From Hyphomicrobiales bacterium (GTDB taxonomy: Bacteria > Pseudomonadota > Alphaproteobacteria > Rhizobiales > Aestuariivirgaceae), in the NCBI GenBank assembly GCA_027030295.1, contig JALVFB010000342.1, forward strand, positions 1-7,515: DNA of 7,515 nt, in the 5' to 3' direction. Each line of letters begins with the position of its first letter. Positions within the stretch are counted from its first letter, which is position 1. Below the pieces are notes generated by a model that was given only the letters and a program-made list of their open reading frames with translations, did no database searches and was not told the DNA's origin. Shown here piece by piece: positions 1 to 7,515 of the stretch. The position numbers and the translations under genes are program-made.

Positions 1-1
1 C

Positions 2-1588
2 GTGGAGACCTATGCCGCCACGGCGCTGCCGCTGCATGTCGGACAGGTCATCGAGCAGAAACGGATCATGGCCGAGCTGGTGGCGCTGCAATACGAGCGG
101 CACGACGCCAACTTCATCCGCGGCACGTTCCGGGTTCGGGGCGACGTCGTCGAGGTCTGGCCCTCGCACCTGGAGGAGCGGGCCTGGCGCATCTCCATGT
201 TCGGCGACGAGATCGAGGAGATCGTCGAGTTCGATCCGCTCACCGGCAAGCGCACGGCGCAGCTGGAGCAGGTGCGCATCTACGCCAATTCGCACTACGT
301 GACGCCGAAACCGACGCTGGAGCAGGCGGTGCGGAAAATCAAGGCCGAGCTGCGCGACAGGGTGGAAGAGTTCCTGGCCGCCGGGCGCGTGCTGGAGGCC
401 CAGCGGCTGGAGCAGCGCACGCTGTTCGACATCGAGATGATGCTGGCCACGGGCAGCTGCAAGGGCATCGAGAACTATTCGCGCTATCTCACCGGCCGCC
501 GCCCCGGCGAGCCGCCCCCCACCCTGTTCGAATACCTGCCGGAGAACGCCATCCTGTTCGTGGACGAGAGCCACGTGACGGTGCCCCAATTGGGTGGCAT
601 GTTCCGCGGCGACTACAACCGCAAGGCGACGCTGGCCGAATTCGGCTTCCGCCTGCCGAGCTGCGTGGACAACCGGCCGTTGAGGTTCGAGGAATGGGAC
701 ATGCTGCGCCCGCAGACCATCTTCGTTTCGGCCACGCCGGGGCCGTGGGAGCTGGAGCGAACGGGCGGCGTGTTCACCGAGCAGGTCATCCGCCCGACGG
801 GGCTGGTCGATCCGGAGGTCATCGTGCGCCCCTGCGCGGAACAGGTGGAGGATGTGATTGCCGAATGCCGCGCGGTGGCGGAGAAAGGCTATCGTGCGCT
901 GATAACCGTGCTGACCAAGCGCATGGCGGAGGATCTGACCGAGTTCATGCACGAGCGGGGCCTGCGCGTTCGCTACATGCATTCGGACGTGGACACCATC
1001 GAACGCATCGAGATCATCCGCGATTTGCGTCTTGGCGTGTTCGACGTGCTGGTGGGCATCAACCTGCTGCGCGAGGGGCTGGACATTCCCGAATGCGCCC
1101 TGGTGGCCATTCTCGACGCCGACAAGGAGGGCTTTTTGCGCTCCGAGACATCGCTGATCCAGACCTTCGGCCGCGCCGCGCGCAACGTCGAGGGCCGCGT
1201 CATCTGCTATGCCGACACCATGACCGGCTCGCTGCAACGGGCCATCGCCGAGACGCAGCGCCGCCGCGAGAAGCAGCTTGCGTGGAACGCGGAGCATGGC
1301 ATCACGCCGGAATCGGTGAAGCGCGGCATCGACGACATCATCGACACGCCGTGGGAGGCCGACCACGTGACCATCAAGGCCGGCCCGGCGGCGGAGCGCG
1401 GCACGCTGGAGGGCAAGTCGCTGGAAGAAATCATCGCCGATCTGGAAAAACGCATGTATGAGGCGGCGACCAATCTGGAGTTCGAAGAGGCGGCGCGCCT
1501 GCGCGACGAGGTCAAGCGCCTGCGCGAGAAACTCATGAACGTGATGGAAGGCCCGGCCGCGCGCCTGCCGGAAGGCGCCACCGGATGA
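2..1588 (+). CDS. uvrB: UvrB, excinuclease ABC subunit B (5'-truncated by window edge)
   Basis: UvrB is the DNA-damage-verifying helicase subunit of the UvrABC nucleotide excision repair system. It takes damaged DNA from UvrA and recruits UvrC for incision in the cytoplasm. The visible 528 residues align by eye with E. coli UvrB (673 aa) from about residue 155 onward, so the Walker A and beta-hairpin regions lie before the window. The GTG at position 2 is most likely an internal Val codon, not the start. Visible landmarks (residues counted from the window start): helicase motif II VDESH at 187-191, SATP at 243-246, TKRMAEDL at 305-312, the motif V region [13 protein letters not shown] at 352-364, motif [11 protein letters not shown] at 387-395, and a C-terminal UVR motif (about 473-511, core [13 protein letters not shown]) that contacts UvrC. 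The linker DHVTIKAG (454-461) is of the type I associate with alphaproteobacterial UvrB. The protein ends soon after the UVR motif, with no long C-terminal extension. No intrinsic terminator with a T-run follows the stop. Confidence 0.97.
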   Translation: METYAATALPLHVGQVIEQKRIMAELVALQYERHDANFIRGTFRVRGDVVEVWPSHLEERAWRISMFGDEIEEIVEFDPLTGKRTAQLEQVRIYANSHYVTPKPTLEQAVRKIKAELRDRVEEFLAAGRVLEAQRLEQRTLFDIEMMLATGSCKGIENYSRYLTGRRPGEPPPTLFEYLPENAILFVDESHVTVPQLGGMFRGDYNRKATLAEFGFRLPSCVDNRPLRFEEWDMLRPQTIFVSATPGPWELERTGGVFTEQVIRPTGLVDPEVIVRPCAEQVEDVIAECRAVAEKGYRALITVLTKRMAEDLTEFMHERGLRVRYMHSDVDTIERIEIIRDLRLGVFDVLVGINLLREGLDIPECALVAILDADKEGFLRSETSLIQTFGRAARNVEGRVICYADTMTGSLQRAIAETQRRREKQLAWNAEHGITPESVKRGIDDIIDTPWEADHVTIKAGPAAERGTLEGKSLEEIIADLEKRMYEAATNLEFEEAARLRDEVKRLREKLMNVMEGPAARLPEGATG

Positions 1589-1621
1589 AGGAGCATGGCA
1601 CTACTTGGGTCTTGCAGCCTG

Positions 1622-1627
1622 TATAAT
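1622..1627 (+). promoter_or_regulatory. Candidate -10 box upstream of the deacetylase-rppH operon
   Basis: A perfect TATAAT hexamer lies 34 bp after the uvrB stop and 67 bp before the next start codon, in a very GC-rich context where such a match stands out. It is preceded directly by TG, though one base too close to be a canonical extended -10. There is no good -35 hexamer at 16-18 bp spacing: TTGGGT at 1605-1610 is only 11 bp away. If it is active, transcription would start near 1634 and drive the deacetylase-rppH pair independently of uvrB. This is inference from sequence only. Confidence 0.4.
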
Positions 1628-1639
1628 GCGCCGGCGAAT

Positions 1640-1668
1640 CATGCCGACCTCGGCCGGCCGGCGGCATG
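1640..1668 (+). other. Hairpin in the leader of the deacetylase gene
   Basis: The arms CATGCCG (1640-1646) and CGGCATG (1662-1668) are perfect reverse complements separated by 15 nt. The loop contains the 10-bp palindrome CGGCCGGCCG (1651-1660). No T-run follows, so it is not an intrinsic terminator. It ends 26 bp before the deacetylase start codon and would sit in the 5' leader of a transcript starting from the TATAAT box at 1622. It could affect translation or be a DNA-level dyad. No function is assigned. Confidence 0.4.
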
Positions 1669-1694
1669 GGGCATGAAATGAGCGAAGCGGGGCG

Positions 1695-2900
1695 ATGAGC
1701 GACGATCCTCTGCACAAGCCGTTGAAACCGCTTTCCTGGCGTGAACGCTGGCGCTGGCGGCCCGGTGTCGTGTCGGTGCTGGGGGGATTGCTGGTGATCG
1801 CGTTCGTCGGCGCGGGCGTGTGGGCGTGGCTGGCGCCGCCGCCGCGGCCTGCGCCGGTGACGGTGGAGCGGGAGCTGCCGCAGCGCCCAGTGCGCCCCCC
1901 GCAACCCGCCGCCGATGCGCCGGCGCCGGCCACGACGCCCGCCCGGCGCAAGACGGACACTTCTCCGGCCGGGCCACGGCGGGAAGGCGGCATGCGCATC
2001 ATCGACGTGACGAAACTGCCCGATGGCCCCGCGCCGGCCATCGGCAAGGGCATGCCCACCGCGGATGACGCGGCCCTGCCGGCGGCGCCCTTCCCCGATC
2101 TGGTGGAGCGTAGCGCTTTCGGCCCCCTGCCGAAACGCGGGCGCAAGGGGCGCGCGCCGTGGCGGGCCTATGCGCGGCCTGTGCCGGCGGCGGTGCTGCA
2201 ATCGCGGCGGCCGAAACTGGCGGTGATCGTCGCCGACGTGGGGCTGAATCGCAAGCTCAGCGAAGAGGCCATGCTGTTTCTGCCGCCGGAGGTGACATTG
2301 GCCTTCGTGCCGCGCGCCGCCGGCCTGACGGCGCTGACGCGCAAGGCTCGTCGGCAGGGGCACGAGTTCCTGTTGCAGGTGCCGATGGAGCCGTGGGGCC
2401 TGTCGGAAAGAGACAGGCAGCCCGACATGCTGCTGACCACGCTGGCGCCGAAGGAAAATCTGCGGCGCCTGCGCAAGCTGCTGGCGCGCGCCACCGGCTA
2501 TATCGGCATCATGAGCTATGCCGGGCAGAAATTCCTGCAAACCGGCGAGGCGCTGTCGCCGGTGCTGCACGAACTGAAGAGGCGCGGGCTGATGGCGGTG
2601 GATGACGGCGCCGCCGCCGAGTCGCTGCTGTCTTCCCTGGGGCTGGTCATCCGCCTGCCGGTGTTGCGGGCGGATGTGCGCATTCTGCTGGAAACGGAAG
2701 AAGCGGCCATCCGGGCGCGGCTGGACGAGGCGATGAAAAAGGCGCTGCGGCGCGGGCGGGCGCTGGTGGTGCTGTCGCTGGCGCGGAAAGAGCTGAACGT
2801 GCTGGAGGACTGGCTGGCCGAGGTGCGGGCCGATGACACCGCGCCGCTGCTGGTGCCGGCCAGCGCCCTGCTGCGGCGCAAGCACGGAAAGGGAAAATGA
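1695..2900 (+). CDS. Divergent polysaccharide deacetylase family protein (YibQ/DUF610-like), membrane-anchored
   Basis: This is a 401-residue protein of the divergent polysaccharide deacetylase family (Pfam PF04748, YibQ-like, a relative of NodB-fold deacetylases). Order of parts: a short basic cytoplasmic N-terminus; one hydrophobic membrane segment at about 24-46 (GVVSVLGGLLVIAFVGAGVW); a Pro/Ala-rich linker at about 48-170 that likely lies in the periplasm; and the family domain at about 172-396. Family landmarks are AVIVADVGLN (176-185), LPPEVTLAF (196-204), GHEFLLQVPMEP (222-233), GYIGIMSYAGQKF (268-280), AVDDG (301-305) and LLVPASALL (385-393). Active family relatives have an Asp-Asp pair in the first motif and an N-H pair in the middle motif. 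Here these read VADVG and MSYAG, so deacetylase catalysis is doubtful. The ATG at 1695 is chosen because an in-frame TGA at 1674-1676 blocks any upstream start. The ribosome site is weak (GCGGGG). The stop overlaps the rppH start by 4 bp, which suggests translational coupling. The substrate is unknown. Confidence 0.88.
   Translation: MSDDPLHKPLKPLSWRERWRWRPGVVSVLGGLLVIAFVGAGVWAWLAPPPRPAPVTVERELPQRPVRPPQPAADAPAPATTPARRKTDTSPAGPRREGGMRIIDVTKLPDGPAPAIGKGMPTADDAALPAAPFPDLVERSAFGPLPKRGRKGRAPWRAYARPVPAAVLQSRRPKLAVIVADVGLNRKLSEEAMLFLPPEVTLAFVPRAAGLTALTRKARRQGHEFLLQVPMEPWGLSERDRQPDMLLTTLAPKENLRRLRKLLARATGYIGIMSYAGQKFLQTGEALSPVLHELKRRGLMAVDDGAAAESLLSSLGLVIRLPVLRADVRILLETEEAAIRARLDEAMKKALRRGRALVVLSLARKELNVLEDWLAEVRADDTAPLLVPASALLRRKHGKGK
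2886..2893 (+). promoter_or_regulatory. Ribosome binding site of rppH inside the upstream gene
   Basis: The purine stretch GGAAAGGG lies 3 nt (AAA) before the ATG at 2897, within the last codons of the deacetylase gene. Its GGA part is about 8 nt from the ATG. A second in-frame ATG follows directly at 2900, with better spacing from the GGG. Either could be used, with a difference of one residue. The site supports a start here and coupling through the ATGA overlap. Confidence 0.55.
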
Positions 2901-3409
2901 TGGTCGGGCATGACGATCTGCCCTACCGCTCGTGCGTGGGCGTGGTGCTGTTCAACGATGCGGGCCGGGTGTTCATGGGCCGGCGCATCGGCCTGCCGGT
3001 TTCCTTCGAGGCGAAGGGCGTGTGGCAATTGCCGCAGGGGGGCATCGATGCGGGGGAATCGCCCCGGCGGGCGGCCTTGCGCGAACTGGCGGAGGAAACC
3101 GGCGTGCGCAACGTCGAGGTGCTGGGAGAAACGCCGGATTGGCTCATCTACGACCTGCCGCCGGAACTCCTCGGCAAGGTCTGGGGCGGCAAATACCGCG
3201 GGCAGAAGCAGAAATGGTTCGCCCTGAAGCACCTCGGCGATGAACGCGAGATCAATCTGGCGGTGCCCGGCCATCGGCCCGAATTCGACCTGTGGCGCTG
3301 GGAGGAGCTGGAGCGCATTCCCGATCTGGTGGTGCCCTTCAAGCGGCATATCTACGAGGCGCTGGCGGAAACCTTTCGCCCCGTCGCCGCGCGGCTGAAG
3401 GCCGGCTGA
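2897..3409 (+). CDS. rppH: RNA pyrophosphohydrolase RppH (Nudix hydrolase)
   Basis: RppH removes pyrophosphate from the 5'-triphosphate end of mRNAs in the cytoplasm, leaving a monophosphate that stimulates RNase E-type decay. Family members also hydrolyse diadenosine polyphosphates, and related proteins are annotated NudH/IalA. The 170-residue length is normal for the family. A complete Nudix box (GX5EX7REUXEEXGU) spans residues 48-70: G48, E54, R62, E63, E66, E67, G69. Upstream is the typical LPYRSCVGVVLFNDAG start (8-23) and GVWQLPQGG (41-49). Downstream are the RppH-type signatures YDLP (85-88), GKYRGQKQKWF (98-108), EFDLWRW (129-135) and VPFKR (about 145-149). Together these separate it from generic Nudix proteins. 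It overlaps the deacetylase gene by ATGA. This pairing is common in alphaproteobacteria and implies co-transcription. A likely intrinsic terminator begins 11 bp after the stop. Confidence 0.95.
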   Translation: MMVGHDDLPYRSCVGVVLFNDAGRVFMGRRIGLPVSFEAKGVWQLPQGGIDAGESPRRAALRELAEETGVRNVEVLGETPDWLIYDLPPELLGKVWGGKYRGQKQKWFALKHLGDEREINLAVPGHRPEFDLWRWEELERIPDLVVPFKRHIYEALAETFRPVAARLKAG

Positions 3410-3419
3410 ACCAGTTCAC

Positions 3420-3439
3420 CGCTGCCGTTGCGGCGTTTT
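3420..3439 (+). terminator. Putative intrinsic terminator of the deacetylase-rppH operon
   Basis: A 6-bp stem CGCTGC (3420-3425) / GCGGCG (3430-3435), with one T-G wobble and a 4-nt CGTT loop, is followed at once by TTTT (3436-3439). It starts 11 bp after the rppH stop on the same strand. The stem is short and the T-run modest, so readthrough is plausible. Confidence 0.5.
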
Positions 3440-3467
3440 CCGTTCGCGAACAGGGGAGCAGGCGCGC

Positions 3468-3488
3468 CGTTTTTCCGGCGGAAAAGCG
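3468..3488. other. Near-perfect dyad / hairpin built from TTTTCCG and CGGAAAA
   Basis: TTTTCC (3471-3476) pairs with GGAAAA (3480-3485) around a GGC triloop. The stem extends outward through a T-G wobble and two G-C pairs (CG at 3468-3469 with CG at 3487-3488). At DNA level it is the dyad TTTTCCG-G-CGGAAAA. No T-run follows, so it is not a terminator. It may be an operator or an RNA stem. Confidence 0.4.
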
Positions 3489-3562
3489 CCCGCGCGGCGA
3501 TTTGGCGCGCGCCCACCGGCCGCCGGCATGTGGCAAACTCCGGCATTGCCGGGGGTGGCGCC

Positions 3563-3592
3563 TTGCCAAGCGCGGGGCTTTTCTGGCATAAC
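3563..3592 (+). promoter_or_regulatory. Candidate sigma-70-type promoter in the gltB upstream region
   Basis: TTGCCA (3563-3568) is followed after 18 bp by CATAAC (3587-3592). A TG dinucleotide at 3584-3585 gives an extended -10 arrangement (TGG-CATAAC). The expected start is near 3599, about 160 nt upstream of gltB. The -10 is imperfect (4 of 6), and no other candidate in the gap is clearly better. It would place the hairpin at 3601-3621 at the very 5' end of the message. Confidence 0.3.
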
Positions 3593-3600
3593 CGCGCAAC

Positions 3601-3626
3601 TGGGACAGAAATGCTGTCCTATTTTT
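3601..3626 (+). terminator. Terminator-like hairpin with T-run upstream of gltB (terminator or attenuator)
   Basis: The arms TGGGACAG (3601-3608) and CTGTCCTA (3614-3621) pair over 8 bp (one G-T wobble) around an AAATG loop. TTTTT follows at 3622-3626. This is the best intrinsic-terminator shape in the window, and it works only on the + strand. It lies 192 bp after rppH and 135 bp before gltB. It could be a second stop for rppH readthrough, the end of a short RNA, or an attenuator in the gltB leader. At DNA level the 17-bp dyad GGACAG-N5-CTGTCC could instead be an operator. Confidence 0.5.
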
Positions 3627-3642
3627 CCGGGCGCCCGCGACA

Positions 3643-3667
3643 TTCGGAAAGGTCTTTTTCCGAAAAG
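3643..3667 (+). other. Pair of mutually exclusive hairpins in the gltB leader
   Basis: TTCGGAAA (3643-3650) and TTTCCGAA (3657-3664) form a perfect 8-bp stem with a 6-nt loop. An alternative stem CTTTT (3654-3658) / AAAAG (3663-3667) with a TCCG loop uses the same bases, so the two cannot coexist. Neither is followed by a T-run. Competing stems are a feature of switchable leaders, but these are small and the function is only a possibility. Confidence 0.35.
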
Positions 3668-3708
3668 GGTCTGGCGGCAAGACGCGCTTGCGCCGGCCGT
3701 GCGCCCCC

Positions 3709-3727
3709 TGCGCCGCCTTCCGGCGCG
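3709..3727 (+). other. GC-rich hairpin just upstream of gltB
   Basis: GCGCCG (3710-3715) pairs with CGGCGC (3721-3726) around a CCTTC loop, with one further T-G pair outside. It ends 34 nt before the gltB ATG and leaves the AGAG ribosome site (3751-3754) free. It would be part of the 5' leader. No T-run follows. Confidence 0.4.
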
Positions 3728-3761
3728 ACAGACCGCAATGCTTTGGTGAAAGAGCGTGATC

Positions 3762-7515
<3,754 letters not shown>

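Larger units (their letters stand above)
3436..3662. repeat. Cluster of TTTTCCG motifs, direct and inverted
   Basis: TTTTCCG occurs at 3436-3442, 3471-3477, 3623-3629 and 3656-3662. The reverse complement CGGAAAA is at 3479-3485, and a partial copy CGGAAA is at 3645-3650. Two copies extend to TTTTTCCGG (3470-3478 and 3622-3630). AT-rich heptamers recurring like this in a GC-rich gap are unlikely to be random, but their spacing is irregular. They could be protein-binding sites or by-products of the hairpins they form. Confidence 0.45.
3410..3761. other. 352-bp non-coding interval between rppH and gltB
   Basis: No credible gene lies here. The reading frames at 3428-3862 and 3528-3749 (+) lack ribosome sites, have no recognisable motifs, and the first runs into gltB. 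The interval does hold many dyads and T-tracts, listed separately: a terminator at 3420-3439, a stem at 3468-3488, short CCGGC/GCCGG arms at 3540-3552, a possible promoter at 3563-3592, a strong hairpin with a T-run at 3601-3626, a 10-bp palindrome CGGGCGCCCG at 3628-3637, alternative stems at 3643-3667, and a GC-rich stem at 3709-3727. The amount of predicted structure suggests a regulated gltB leader or a small RNA, but no known riboswitch class was recognised. Confidence 0.7.

Noticed and set aside
2..4. GTG at position 2 as the uvrB start codon
   Set aside because: Homology to UvrB continues upstream of this point in known proteins, and the helicase Walker A region is missing. The gene is cut by the window edge, not short.
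694..1461. 255-codon + strand frame inside uvrB
   Set aside because: Out-of-frame shadow rich in Gly/Ala/Arg/His. uvrB is conserved throughout in the main frame.
1596..1616. Possible sigma-54 promoter (TGGCAC ... TTGCA) after uvrB
   Set aside because: The spacing between the two elements is 10 bp instead of the required 5 bp, so the -24/-12 geometry is wrong.
1533..2885. 450-codon - strand frame opposite the deacetylase gene
   Set aside because: Codon-aligned shadow with Arg/Gln/His-rich sequence. The + strand protein has clear family motifs.
2516..3349. 277-codon - strand frame opposite rppH
   Set aside because: Codon-aligned shadow of rppH with no motif and no ribosome site.
3601..3626. 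Known riboswitch or T-box for glutamate/glutamine control
   Set aside because: I could not match any known conserved core to this region. Only generic hairpins are visible.
3528..3749. 73-codon + strand frame ending 12 bp before gltB
   Set aside because: No ribosome site at its ATG, no recognisable motif, and it spans the terminator-like hairpin. It is most likely non-coding leader sequence.

Overview
This is an ordinary, GC-rich chromosomal window from a bacterium, most likely an alphaproteobacterium. Four lines point there. The UvrB C-terminus carries the 'DHVTIKAG' linker before a compact UVR motif. A divergent (YibQ-like) polysaccharide deacetylase is translationally coupled to an RppH-type Nudix hydrolase. 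The glutamate synthase is the large bacterial NADPH-type subunit. Codon usage is strongly GC3-biased. All genes read on the + strand, and I see no mobile element, CRISPR array, tRNA or rRNA.

Layout: (1) positions 2-1588 hold the C-terminal ~528 residues of the excision-repair helicase UvrB, whose 5' part lies before the window. (2) A 106-bp gap holds an isolated TATAAT box, a hairpin and two tiny reading frames. (3) Positions 1695-2900 encode a membrane-anchored divergent polysaccharide deacetylase, and 2897-3409 encode the RNA pyrophosphohydrolase RppH. They share a 4-bp ATGA stop/start overlap, so they are one operon. (4) A 352-bp non-coding gap (3410-3761) is unusually rich in dyads and T-tracts. 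It has a probable terminator for rppH, a second terminator-like or attenuator-like hairpin, a candidate promoter and several copies of a TTTTCCG motif. (5) From 3762 to the window end lie the first 1251 codons of gltB, which is open at the 3' edge.

The genes do unrelated housekeeping jobs: DNA repair, envelope/peptidoglycan-linked function, mRNA 5'-end processing and ammonium assimilation. They look like neighbours rather than one system. The only apparent operon is the deacetylase-rppH pair. gltB seems to be its own unit with a long structured leader.

I found no convincing new multi-gene system. The parts most worth a second look are the structured gltB leader and the changes at metal-binding positions in the deacetylase-like protein. 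The very long antisense open frames opposite gltB and the deacetylase gene are explained by avoidance of TTA, CTA and TCA codons.
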